A stretch of DNA of 64,000 nt from Bosea sp. OAE506 (GTDB lineage: Bacteria; Pseudomonadota; Alphaproteobacteria; Rhizobiales; Beijerinckiaceae), in the NCBI RefSeq assembly GCF_040546595.1, contig NZ_JBEPOB010000001.1:4217001-4281000 (forward strand), in the 5' to 3' direction. The notes under the pieces were generated by a model. That model was not told where the DNA came from and did not search any database. It saw nothing but the letters and a program-made list of their open reading frames with translations. How positions within the stretch are numbered: position 1 is the stretch's first letter; each line of letters opens with the position of its first letter. Below, piece by piece: positions 44,232 through 53,063 of this stretch. Position numbers and translations under genes: made by a program.

Positions 44232-46634
44232 TCAGGCGGCCAGGACCGCCGGGCCGGGCGCCGGGTCGAGATCGGCCCAGCCGTCGCGGGCGTGATAGCG
44301 GGCGGCGACCTGCCCGGCATCGTCCATCGCGAAGAGCGCGAGCCAGCCCTGATCGAACAGCGCCCGCAGATTGGGGTGCTTTTCGAGCACGCCAAGGATC
44401 GCCTCGCGCGGGGCGGCGATGACGACGGAGAGGCGCAGCGGCTCGTGCATCAGCCGCTCGCCGTCATGGACGGACTGCCAGGGCAGGCCGCCGCGCAGCA
44501 CGCCGCCATTGCCCTCGAAGACGCCGATCCCGCCGACGACGTTGTGCAGCAGCTTGTTGCCGGCACCGAAGGCCGCCGGGGCGACGGCGGAGCCGTAATA
44601 CTGCAGGCTGATCCAGCTCGCGACGACGACGGGCGCCGTCAGGATCAGCTCGAGCACCTTGAACCCGCTGTCGGCGCGCCAGTCATAGCTGTGCAGGAAG
44701 GCGCGCCCGGCCAGGGAGGCCCCCGCCGTGTGCCGGCGCGGGGCGGCGATGAAGGCCTTGCAGCCGGCCAGCCCCCATTCCGGCCGCACCTGCGCCCAGT
44801 CCTGGCCACGCCGGGCGACGTCGCCCTCGCCGGCAGCACCTGGCAGGCGCAGAGCGCGCTCGGTGCGGGCGAGCCGTCCGGCCGAGGCCAGCAGCGAATC
44901 CAGCCTGGCGAGGTCGGCAGCGTGCGAGGGCGACAGCGCCGCCCGGTCGAACAGCGTGATCTCGTCGCTGACCGTGTCGTGCAGCCCGGCGACGAAGCGC
45001 GTATCGGCCGGGACGTCGATCCCCTGCGCCGCGAGCCCGATCCGGACCTCGTCGTCGTTCAGCAGCCCGGCCAGCAGGCGGGCGTTGACGTCGCCCGGGA
45101 AGCCGCCGCAGGCGCCGCATTGCAGGGCGCTGGCATGGGCGTTATTGACCAGCCGCGCGCCATGGCCGGCGAGCAGCACCAGCCGGGCGAAGCGCGAGGT
45201 CAGCGACATCGCCCGCAGGATCGTCGCCGCCATCTCGATGCGCTGCGCCGCCGTGAGCGAAGCGTCGAGCCGCGGCGCCGCCCGGTCGCCGTCCGGGCGG
45301 CGATCGGCCGTGACGGAGTCGTGGAAGAGCTTCCAGAGATAGAGCGGCCCGCTGGCCTCGACGAAGGCGAAGGAGGAGACCGCGGCGCGCTTGAAGCGGC
45401 CCCAGGCGCGCCTGGCGCGAGCACCGATGCGCTGCTTCTCCTCCGCGGCCTCGCCGGGCACGTCGCAGGTAAAGGAGCTAACGCCGGGCTTTAGGAGGAC
45501 CGGCAGCCGCGCCTCGCCGCCCACCGAACCGAGCCGGCGATGCGAGACGCCGATGCCGAAGAAGCCGGCGAAGCCCAGCGTCTCCGTGCCCGGATCAAGC
45601 GATTCCAGTGTGCGGCGGATGATCTCGGAGCGGACGTCGATGCAGAAGGCAGCCTGCACCGAGGGGCGCGCGGCCGGCTCCTTTTGCGAGACGGCCGGCC
45701 TCCAGGCCGCGAAGAAGCGGCGCTGCGCGGCGCGATCATAGGCCTCCTGCAGCAGCGCGTCGATGATCTGGTCGGTGCTCGGCTCGACCGGTGCGGCATG
45801 GGCATCGATCGCCTGCCGCCAGGGCTCGGCGATCTGCCGCCCGAACTGCGCCTGCAGGGCTGCCTCGAAGGCGAGCGCGATCGCGAGCAGGTCGGTGATG
45901 GTCTGGTCGGTGCCGCCGTCGCGCTCGGCCTGCCAGTGCAGCTGGCGGGCATATTGCGCCCAGCCGCCGAGCCCGGTCAGGAGCGTGGTGAAATAGCTCT
46001 CGGCCGCGGCCTGCGGCAGGCCGAGCGCAAGGCTTGCGCGCCGGATCGCTGCCGGTGCCGCCAGCGGCTCCCGCGAGATGCGCAGACAGAAGCCCTTCAG
46101 CCCCGCGATCTCGGGCGAAAGGTCCTGCGTCGCGAAGGCGCGCCAGGATTCATAGGCGCCGGTCGCGATAGTCTTGGGCCACATCGCCTGGCCAAGATCG
46201 AAATGGCCCGAGGCCCATGCACCGATCCGGTCCGCGATAAAGCCAGGCCAGTCGATGCCGGTGGCGTCGGCGCAGAGCGCGGCGACGGTCGGGATCGCGG
46301 CGACAGGCGCCGGGTCCTCTGCGAGGGCCGCCTCGACCGTCGCGAGACCGGGCGCATCCGGATCGTCGGCGACGGCAGCGGCCAGATCAGCCGGCGTGAT
46401 CTCTCCCGCCCGCCAGCGCTCCCGGTAGAAGCTGCGCGGCATGGTGACGGGGATTCCTCCGGCCCTGCCAAGGCGGGCCGCCGCACCGGGCAGCGTTTCC
46501 CCGGCGAGACCGAGGAAGGGGTTCACCGCGACGGAGGCCGAGAGGGGCCAGAGCGGCGGGATGATGCGGGCGGCGCGATCGGCCTGCGCCATCAGGGCTG
46601 CCTGCAGGGCGTCCTGTCCGGGCTGCGCGTTCAT
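44232..46634 (-). CDS. dabA: Inorganic carbon accumulation protein DabA (DUF2309 family)
   Basis: 800-aa cytoplasmic, membrane-associated protein related to beta-carbonic anhydrases. With DabB it forms an energy-coupled system that traps CO2 as bicarbonate. The zinc site and neighbouring catalytic residue fit the family: Cys331 and Asp333 in CIDVRSE, His491 in LAGHG, Cys506 in LQCGACGG, with the usual spacing between the last two (15). The ATG at 46634 overlaps dabB by 4 bases. Length matches the family. The apparent longer fusion frame with dabB is an artefact. Confidence 0.93.
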   Translation of the reverse strand: MNAQPGQDALQAALMAQADRAARIIPPLWPLSASVAVNPFLGLAGETLPGAAARLGRAGGIPVTMPRSFYRERWRAGEITPADLAAAVADDPDAPGLATVEAALAEDPAPVAAIPTVAALCADATGIDWPGFIADRIGAWASGHFDLGQAMWPKTIATGAYESWRAFATQDLSPEIAGLKGFCLRISREPLAAPAAIRRASLALGLPQAAAESYFTTLLTGLGGWAQYARQLHWQAERDGGTDQTITDLLAIALAFEAALQAQFGRQIAEPWRQAIDAHAAPVEPSTDQIIDALLQEAYDRAAQRRFFAAWRPAVSQKEPAARPSVQAAFCIDVRSEIIRRTLESLDPGTETLGFAGFFGIGVSHRRLGSVGGEARLPVLLKPGVSSFTCDVPGEAAEEKQRIGARARRAWGRFKRAAVSSFAFVEASGPLYLWKLFHDSVTADRRPDGDRAAPRLDASLTAAQRIEMAATILRAMSLTSRFARLVLLAGHGARLVNNAHASALQCGACGGFPGDVNARLLAGLLNDDEVRIGLAAQGIDVPADTRFVAGLHDTVSDEITLFDRAALSPSHAADLARLDSLLASAGRLARTERALRLPGAAGEGDVARRGQDWAQVRPEWGLAGCKAFIAAPRRHTAGASLAGRAFLHSYDWRADSGFKVLELILTAPVVVASWISLQYYGSAVAPAAFGAGNKLLHNVVGGIGVFEGNGGVLRGGLPWQSVHDGERLMHEPLRLSVVIAAPREAILGVLEKHPNLRALFDQGWLALFAMDDAGQVAARYHARDGWADLDPAPGPAVLAA

Positions 46635-48259
46635 GACGGGCTCCTTTCGCTGGTCGGGAGAGATGGTCTGGGCTGCGCCCAGCCACCGGTGAGACGGTCG
46701 AAGATGGCGTTGCCGTAGAAGCCGTTGGCGAGATGAACGCGCAGCCCGGCCAGGGCGGGGTGGCCGGCCCAGTGCGGAAACAGCGCCTGGGCGAAGGCGA
46801 CGCCGCCGAAGGAGAGCAGCGTCAGCACGATCAGCGCCCATTCCAGCGCGGTGGGCGGCGGGATCGGCGGCAGAGTCGCCGAGGTCAGCCACTGCGCGAA
46901 GCGCTGGAGCAGGAAGTAGGAGAGCGAGGCGGCGATGGCCGCCGCCGATGTCCGCAGGGTGAGCGCGCGTGGAGCGGCGTCGGCGAGGCCCTGCGCGATC
47001 AGATAGGCGACGCCGAAGACGAGGATGGCGCCGAGAGCGATCGCCTGCGGCGACTTGTCGGCGAAGCCGAAGCCGAGCCCGAGCAGGGCGTAGAGCGCCA
47101 GCGCAAAGGCGAAGGCCTGCGCCACGACGCGAATGCTGGCGACCGCGACCGGCCCCGGGCGACGCGTGGCCGCGACCTGCTCCACCGCCCAGCCCGAGGA
47201 GAGGAAGGCATGGGCCTTGTAGAGGGAGTGGGCGACGATGTGCAGCAGCGCCAGCGGGAAGAGCGCCAGCCCGCATTGCAGCACCATGAAGCCCATCTGC
47301 GCCACCGTGGACCAGGCGAGCGACGTCTTGATCGCCGACTGGGTCAGCATCACCAGGCCACCCAGCAAGGCGGTGAAGCCACCGATCAGCACCAGCGCCG
47401 CCAGTGCGCCCGGCGTGGTCAGCAGCAGGTCGGCGAAGCGGATCAGCAGGAAGCCGCCGGCATTGATGATGCCGGCATGGAGCAGGGCCGAGACCGGCGT
47501 CGGCGCCTCCATCACCTCGACCAGCCAGCCATGGGCGGGGAACTGCGCCGATTTCAGCAGGGCCGCCGTCACCAGCAGCGCGACCGCCCAGCCCGTCCCG
47601 GCGGGCACTGGCCCACTGCGCGCCTGCGCCATGATCGCGCCGATGTCGCCGGTGCCGTAGCCCGCGAACAGGACGAGGCAGGCCAGCAGCAGAGCCGTAT
47701 CCGCCAGCCGGGCGACGACGAATTTCTTGCGCGCCGCCCGCTGCGCCGCCGGGCGCGCGGGGTAGAACAGCAGCAGCCGGTGCAGGCAGAGGCTGGTCGC
47801 GATCCATGCTGCGAGCAGCTGCAGCAGGTTGCCGGCGCAGACGAGCAGGATCGCGGCGGCGAGCGTCGCGCAGATCCAGCCGGTGAAGCGCCTCTGGCCC
47901 GGTTCGCCGGTGAGATAGCTGCGGCTGAAGCGCAGGACGACCCAGCCGACGAAGGTGATCAGCAGCAGCATGGTCACACCGACGATGTCGAGGCGCGCCG
48001 AGAGGCCAAGGCCGCGTGGGGCAAGCAGCGTCAGCGTGGCGGGGCCCGACACAGCGAGCTGCACGGCCGCCACGAGAGCCACGACCAGCGCCAGCGCTGC
48101 GGCGATCTCCGCCAGAAGCCCCTGCCCCTTCGCCGAGAGCGCCTCGCGGCGCAGCAGGAACAGCGCCGTCGCAGCGAGGATGGCCGGGGCGAGAAGCGGG
48201 AGCGCGAGATGGGGCACGGCAGGGCTCACGGGCTGGTTGATCTCGCACCGCAATAACAC
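46631..48259 (-). CDS. dabB: Inorganic carbon accumulation membrane subunit DabB (NuoL/MrpA-like)
   Basis: Polytopic inner-membrane protein of up to 542 aa related to proton-pumping NuoL/NdhF. Core segments: LKSAQFPAHGWLVEVMEAPT with its Lys and Glu, PVSALLHAGIINAGGFLLIR and SLAWSTVAQMGFMVLQCGL. It lacks the C-terminal lateral helix of true NuoL. The start is uncertain: GTG 48259 or a GTG near 48229. It lies head-to-head with a LysR gene (58-base gap), which is a common arrangement. It should supply ion-motive force to DabA. Confidence 0.92.
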   Translation of the reverse strand: MLLRCEINQPVSPAVPHLALPLLAPAILAATALFLLRREALSAKGQGLLAEIAAALALVVALVAAVQLAVSGPATLTLLAPRGLGLSARLDIVGVTMLLLITFVGWVVLRFSRSYLTGEPGQRRFTGWICATLAAAILLVCAGNLLQLLAAWIATSLCLHRLLLFYPARPAAQRAARKKFVVARLADTALLLACLVLFAGYGTGDIGAIMAQARSGPVPAGTGWAVALLVTAALLKSAQFPAHGWLVEVMEAPTPVSALLHAGIINAGGFLLIRFADLLLTTPGALAALVLIGGFTALLGGLVMLTQSAIKTSLAWSTVAQMGFMVLQCGLALFPLALLHIVAHSLYKAHAFLSSGWAVEQVAATRRPGPVAVASIRVVAQAFAFALALYALLGLGFGFADKSPQAIALGAILVFGVAYLIAQGLADAAPRALTLRTSAAAIAASLSYFLLQRFAQWLTSATLPPIPPPTALEWALIVLTLLSFGGVAFAQALFPHWAGHPALAGLRVHLANGFYGNAIFDRLTGGWAQPRPSLPTSERSPS

Positions 48260-48283
48260 CGGCCCCGATGCGCTAAAAATTCA

Positions 48284-48311
48284 TTGTTTGCGCAGTTCCG
48301 TTCGCTATGAT
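48284..48311 (+). promoter_or_regulatory. Candidate promoter of the LysR gene
   Basis: TTGTTT (48284-48289), 16 bases, TATGAT (48306-48311). The ATG at 48318 begins 7 bases after the -10, so the mRNA may be nearly leaderless. The region is locally AT-rich and also holds the divergent dabB promoter. Confidence 0.45.
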
Positions 48312-48317
48312 CGAACG

Positions 48318-49193
48318 ATGTCCGGACTGAACTACAATCATCTGCGCTATTTCTGGATGGTCGCGCGGGAGGGGCATCTCGGCCGCGCGGCCCAGCGCCT
48401 CAACCTGACGCAGTCGGCCCTCTCCGTGCAGATCAAGCGGCTCGAGGAGCAGGTCGGGCACCGTCTGTTCGAGCGCGCCGGGCGGGGCCTGTTGCTGACC
48501 GAGGCCGGGCGGATCGCCCGCGATCATGCCGACATCATCTTCGCCACGGGGGACGATCTGCTCGGCACGCTGCGCGAAAGCGGCCTGTCGCGGCATGTGC
48601 TGCGCGTCGGTGCGCAGGCAACGCTGTCGCGCAATTTCCAGCTCGCCTTCCTGCGCCCGATCCTCGGGCGTCCGGATGTCGAGGTCGTGCTGAAGTCGGG
48701 CGCGACGCCGGAACTGCTGCGCGCGCTGGCCGCCCATCAGCTCGATGCGGTGCTGACCAACCAGCCGCCGGCCTCCGACCCTGAACGCGCCTTCCTCACC
48801 CACAAGCTCGCCGAGCAGCCGGTGAGCCTGGTCGGCCGGCGCGACCTCGTCGCGGAGACGGGCGATTTCGAGACCCTGCTCGCGCGGCATCCGGTGATCC
48901 TGCCGCCGCTGCATACGGGGCTGCGGGACGACATCGACGCGCTGATCGACCGCGCGGGCGTCACGCTGCAGATCGCCGCCGAGGTCGACGACATGGCGAT
49001 GATGCGCCTGCTGGTGCGCGAGGGCGTGGGCTTGGGCGTGCTTCCACCCATCGTCATCCAGGACGAACTTGCGCAGGGGCTGCTCGCGATCGGGGCCTCG
49101 TTGCCCGGCATCGTCGAGCGCTTCTACGCGGTCACCGTCGCGCGCACCTTCCGCAACGTGCTGCTGCAGGACCTACTCGGGCAGCAGGGTTGA
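48318..49193 (+). CDS. LysR family transcriptional regulator (NhaR-like), divergent from dabBA
   Basis: 291 aa. The helix-turn-helix segment is LNYNHLRYFWMVAREGHLGR then LNLTQSALSVQIKRLEEQVG, closest in style to NhaR-type regulators. The effector domain begins HVLRVGAQATLSRNFQL. I start at the ATG at 48318, since the longer upstream frame overlaps dabB on the other strand. Its head-to-head position suggests it controls dabBA in response to carbon supply or ion stress (inference). Confidence 0.92.
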   Translation: MSGLNYNHLRYFWMVAREGHLGRAAQRLNLTQSALSVQIKRLEEQVGHRLFERAGRGLLLTEAGRIARDHADIIFATGDDLLGTLRESGLSRHVLRVGAQATLSRNFQLAFLRPILGRPDVEVVLKSGATPELLRALAAHQLDAVLTNQPPASDPERAFLTHKLAEQPVSLVGRRDLVAETGDFETLLARHPVILPPLHTGLRDDIDALIDRAGVTLQIAAEVDDMAMMRLLVREGVGLGVLPPIVIQDELAQGLLAIGASLPGIVERFYAVTVARTFRNVLLQDLLGQQG

Positions 49194-49233
49194 GGCGGGA
49201 GCCGGAGCGGCGCGAGGGCCGCCCCGGCATGCC

Positions 49234-51114
49234 TCAGATGAAAGCGATCGAGATCGCCGGGACCAGTGCGATGGCGAGCAGACCGAGCAGCAGCGCCCCG
49301 AGATAGAACCAGACCGTCTTCATCGCGGCGTCGGGATCGACCTTGCCGATCGAGCAGGCGATGTAGTGGCCGATGCCGATGGGCGGGGTGAACAGGCCGA
49401 TATTCATCGAGACCACCACCACCATGGCGTAATGCACCGGGTGGATGCCGAGATCCTTGGCGATCGGGAACATCAGCGGCGCCAGCAGCACGATCGCCGG
49501 CAGGCCCTCGAGCAGGCAGCCCAGTGTCAGGAAGACCGCGATCGTCACCGCCATGTAGACGATCCAGCCGCCGGGAAGGCCCTTCATCACCGCAGCGAGA
49601 TATTGCGCGAAGCCGGTCTGGGTTAGCACCCAGGCGGCGGCCGAGGCCGTGCCGAGGATGATCAGGATCGCGCCGGTCATGGCGGCGGTCTCGATCAGCA
49701 TGCGGTAGATCTGCGCGGCCTTGAGCCCGCCATAGAGGATCATGCCCACGATCAGGGCGTAGACCACGGCGATGGTGGAGACTTCGGTGGCCGTCGCAAC
49801 GCCCTCCGTCACCGCGCCCCGGACGAGGAAGGGCAGGACAAGCGCGGGCGCGGCGACCACCAGCGCCTTGCCGATCAGTGCGAGCGGGGCGCGGCGCACC
49901 CCTTCCAGCGCCTCGCCCCGCGCCTTCCAGCGGGCGGCCAGGGCGAGAATCAGCAGCAGGAAGAAGGCGACGACGAAGCCGCTGGCAAACAGCGCCGCGA
50001 TCGAGATGCCAGCGACGGAGCCGATGACGATGAGCACGATCGAGGGCGGCACCGTGTCGGCCATGATCGCGCCCGTCCCGAGCAGGGCGACCATCTCCTC
50101 GGGCTTGTTGCCGCGGCGCTTCATCTCCGGGAACAGCGCCGGCGCCACAGTGGCCATATCCGAGACTTTCGAGCCGGAGATGCCGGAGACGAGATAGAGC
50201 GAACCGAGCATGACATAGGACATGCCGGCCCGAACATGGCCGAACATCGAGGCGAGGAAATCGACGATCGCCTTGCCCATGCCCGTTGCATCGAGGATGC
50301 AGCCCAGCAGCACGAAGACCGGCACCGAAAGCAGGATCAGGCTCGACATGCCCTCGTCCATGCGTCCGACGATCACCGTGACCGGCAGCTTGGTCGAGAA
50401 GACGAGGAAGGCCATCGCGCCGGCGCCGAAGCAGAAGGCGATCGGCACGCCCATGGCGAGGCAGAGCGCGATGACGCCGACCAGCAGGATCAGGATATTG
50501 GCCTTGCCGAGTCCGGCGAGCACCGGCGAGAGCAGCCAGAGCAGGCCGATGGTGGCCGCCACCAGCACAACCGCGGTCACGAGGTCGCGGCGCGGCGCCT
50601 CGGTCCAGAGTTTCACCGCCAGCACGAAGAGCATCAGCCCGATGCCGATCGGGATGCCGGCGATGCGCCAGGCGGTGGAGATGTTGAGCGCCGGCGAGGT
50701 CACGGGGAACTCGTCGATCCAGTGCTCGATGGCAGAGGGCAGCAGCGCGGCGAGGAAGGCCCCGATGACGACGAGGCCGGTCGTCTCCAGCAGCGAGCGG
50801 GCGCGCGGGCCGATCGCATTGATCACCAGCGCCAGGCGCAGATGCTCGCCGCGGTCGATGGCGATGACCGCGCCGAGCATGACGATCCAGAGGAACAGGA
50901 AGGACGCGATCTCGTCGGCCGCCGTGATCGGCGACGACAGGACATAGCGCCAGAACACCGCGACGAGGACGAGGCCGATCAGCCCGACCAGCAGCAGGGC
51001 CGCGAAGGCCTCCAGCGGCGCCATCAGGAAGCGCAGCCGCGCGCTGGGTCGCGGCGGGACCTGCTCCTCGATGGCGAAGGCCTGGGTTTCGCTGATCGGC
51101 GTTGCGTCTGTCAT
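49234..51114 (-). CDS. TRAP transporter fused small/large permease (DctQM)
   Basis: 626-aa inner-membrane protein. Residues 1 to about 180 are DctQ (four helices, with ITAADEIASFLFLWIVMLGAVIAI). From about 195 it is DctM, with KLPVTVIVGRMDEGMSSLILLSVPVFVLLG, SGISGSKVSDMATVAP and MNIGLFTPPIGIGHYI. The fusion is a known arrangement. It imports an organic or sugar acid with sodium or proton. It is last in the RuBisCO-like protein operon. Confidence 0.94.
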   Translation of the reverse strand: MTDATPISETQAFAIEEQVPPRPSARLRFLMAPLEAFAALLLVGLIGLVLVAVFWRYVLSSPITAADEIASFLFLWIVMLGAVIAIDRGEHLRLALVINAIGPRARSLLETTGLVVIGAFLAALLPSAIEHWIDEFPVTSPALNISTAWRIAGIPIGIGLMLFVLAVKLWTEAPRRDLVTAVVLVAATIGLLWLLSPVLAGLGKANILILLVGVIALCLAMGVPIAFCFGAGAMAFLVFSTKLPVTVIVGRMDEGMSSLILLSVPVFVLLGCILDATGMGKAIVDFLASMFGHVRAGMSYVMLGSLYLVSGISGSKVSDMATVAPALFPEMKRRGNKPEEMVALLGTGAIMADTVPPSIVLIVIGSVAGISIAALFASGFVVAFFLLLILALAARWKARGEALEGVRRAPLALIGKALVVAAPALVLPFLVRGAVTEGVATATEVSTIAVVYALIVGMILYGGLKAAQIYRMLIETAAMTGAILIILGTASAAAWVLTQTGFAQYLAAVMKGLPGGWIVYMAVTIAVFLTLGCLLEGLPAIVLLAPLMFPIAKDLGIHPVHYAMVVVVSMNIGLFTPPIGIGHYIACSIGKVDPDAAMKTVWFYLGALLLGLLAIALVPAISIAFI

Positions 51115-51187
51115 CGCTGCCTCGCTGGGGATGGACGCGGAAAAAATCGGTCGCGCCTATTTGGGCGCGGCCGAAACGGGATCGGCG

Positions 51188-52207
51188 TCAGGCGAGTTTG
51201 CCGACGGCCTCTTCGAGCAGGGCCCAGGGCTCGTCACCGAACTTGCCGCGCCACTCCTTGTAGAAGCCGGCCTGCGACAAAGCCTCGCGGAAGGGCGCCG
51301 GATTGACCTCGTTGAAGATCATGCCGGCGGCGGCGAGGTCCTTCTGCAAGGCGATGTTCTGCGCGGCGACATCGGTCCGCTCCGCTTCGCAGGCGCTGTT
51401 CAGGATGCGGCTGACAGTCGCCTGGATGTCGGCCGGCACCTGGCCCCAGGAGCGGCGGTTGATCAGGAACCACCAGCCGTCCCACATATGGTTGGTGACG
51501 GAGCAGTATTTCTGCACCTCGAAGAGCTTGGCTGCCGAGATGATCGCCGGCGGGTTCTCCTGCCCGTCGACCACCTTGGTCTGAAGCGCCGAATAGACCT
51601 CGGCGAAGTTCAGCCCCGTCGGCGAGGCGCCGAGCGACTTGAACAGTGAGAGCCAGAGCGCACTGACCGGCACGCGGATCTTCATGTTCTTCAGGTCTTC
51701 CGGCTGGACGATCGGCCGCGAGCTGTTGGTGATCATCCGGAAGCCGTTGTCCCAGATCTTGTCCATGACGACGAAGCCACCACGGGTGATCTGCTGGCGC
51801 AGATGGGCGCCGAGCTTGCCGTCCATCGCGCTCCAGAGCGCCGGATAGTCCTTGAAGGCGAAACCGACGCCGGAGATTGCGGCGGCGGGAATGATCGTCG
51901 AGAGCACGTTGACGCCCGAATTCAGGAAGCATTCGAGCGCGCCCGAGCGCAGCTGCGAGAGCATGTCGGAATCGGCGCCGAGCTGGTTGTTCGGGAAGAG
52001 CTGGAACTCGAACTTGCCGTTGGTCTGCTCCTTCACCTGCTCCGCCGCCTTGGTGAGGTGGACGTTGAGCGGGTGCGAGGCGGGCACATTGGTGCCGATC
52101 TTGAACGTATGCTCGGCAGCATGGGCATAGCGCAGCGGCAGGGCCGTGGAGATCGCGCCCGCACCCGCGAGGGTGGCGAAGCGGCGGCGGCTGATCGTGA
52201 GCGTCAT
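51188..52207 (-). CDS. TRAP transporter substrate-binding protein (DctP family, Tat-exported)
   Basis: 339 aa. The Tat signal is ISRRRFATLAGAG. The DctP-type body runs HTFKIGTNVPASHPLNVHLT, then the conserved MKIRVPVSALW with its carboxylate-binding arginine, and NPPAIISAAKLFEVQKYCSV. It lies 73 bases upstream of the fused permease. Given the acid-sugar enzymes in the operon, its ligand is probably a sugar acid (inference). Confidence 0.93.
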   Translation of the reverse strand: MTLTISRRRFATLAGAGAISTALPLRYAHAAEHTFKIGTNVPASHPLNVHLTKAAEQVKEQTNGKFEFQLFPNNQLGADSDMLSQLRSGALECFLNSGVNVLSTIIPAAAISGVGFAFKDYPALWSAMDGKLGAHLRQQITRGGFVVMDKIWDNGFRMITNSSRPIVQPEDLKNMKIRVPVSALWLSLFKSLGASPTGLNFAEVYSALQTKVVDGQENPPAIISAAKLFEVQKYCSVTNHMWDGWWFLINRRSWGQVPADIQATVSRILNSACEAERTDVAAQNIALQKDLAAAGMIFNEVNPAPFREALSQAGFYKEWRGKFGDEPWALLEEAVGKLA

Positions 52208-52247
52208 CGTTGTAACCTCCCGTTTGTTTTTTGATGGAGTGGGCCGT

Positions 52248-53063
52248 TCAGGCCGTCGGCGACGCCGCCTTGTCGCCGCGGAACATCAGTCCCGCCTCGC
52301 GGAAGCCGCCATCGACATTGAGGGTGTGGCCGTGGACGTAGCGGGCCTCGTCCGAGCAGAGGAAGACCGCCGCGTCGGCGATCTCCTCCGGCGTGCCATA
52401 GCGCGTCATCGGGATGAGGTAGTTGTAGGCGGCGCGGGTCGCGGCATCATGGGCGAACTTCGCCATCTCGGTCTCGATGGCGCCGGGCGCGATGTTGTTG
52501 ACGTTGATGCCGTATTCCGCGAGTTCGACCGCCATCACCTTGGTCAGCAGTTCGAGGCCCGCCTTCGCCGCGCCATAGGCGCCGCGGCCATGGCCGCCGC
52601 GCTGGCCCGAGAGCGACGCGATGTTGATGATCTTGCCGGAGCGCTGCTTCGCCATCACCCGGGCACAGGCCTGGGCGACGAAGAAGGCGCCCGTCAGGTT
52701 GATCGAGATGGTGCGGTTCCAGGTCTCCGCGTCGATTTCCAGAAACGGCGTGTTGCCGCCGATGCCGGCATTGTTGACGAGAATGTCGAGCCGGCCATAG
52801 CGGGCGACGATCGCCTCGATCAGTGCCGTCACGGACGCCTGATCGGCAACGTCGACCGCCGCGGCCATGCCTTCGGGCGCTCCGAGACCGGCCAGCGCCT
52901 GGCGGGCACCCTCCTCGTTGATGTCGGCGAGCACCGGAACGGCTCCCTGCGCCGTCAGCGCACGAGCGATGGCGAGGCCGATGCCGCGCGCGCCGCCGGT
53001 GACCAGGGCGATCTTGCCTTCGAGCCTGCGCATTGCGTCCGTTCCCATTCCTGGCCCGTTCAT
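52248..53063 (-). CDS. SDR family NAD(P)-dependent oxidoreductase
   Basis: Classical SDR of about 261-271 aa. TGGARGIG, NNAG in ILVNNAGIGGN, the catalytic Ser in INIASLSGQ and YGAAK are in order; the C-terminus TLNVDGGF is typical. Starts: ATG 53063 overlaps the kinase stop (ATGA) and suggests coupling; ATG 53033 (MRRLEGKIALVTGG) fits homology better. It sits between the acid-sugar kinase and the TRAP binding protein and probably oxidises the imported acid or an upstream intermediate (inference). Confidence 0.9.
   Translation of the reverse strand: MNGPGMGTDAMRRLEGKIALVTGGARGIGLAIARALTAQGAVPVLADINEEGARQALAGLGAPEGMAAAVDVADQASVTALIEAIVARYGRLDILVNNAGIGGNTPFLEIDAETWNRTISINLTGAFFVAQACARVMAKQRSGKIINIASLSGQRGGHGRGAYGAAKAGLELLTKVMAVELAEYGINVNNIAPGAIETEMAKFAHDAATRAAYNYLIPMTRYGTPEEIADAAVFLCSDEARYVHGHTLNVDGGFREAGLMFRGDKAASPTA

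Noticed and set aside
44232..48248. A 1338-aa DabB-DabA fusion
   Set aside because: The upstream third is an out-of-frame reading of dabB; dabA begins at 46634 and overlaps dabB by 4 bases.
46631..48259. NADH dehydrogenase subunit L (NuoL)
   Set aside because: It is paired with DabA, lacks the C-terminal lateral helix and has no nuo genes around it.
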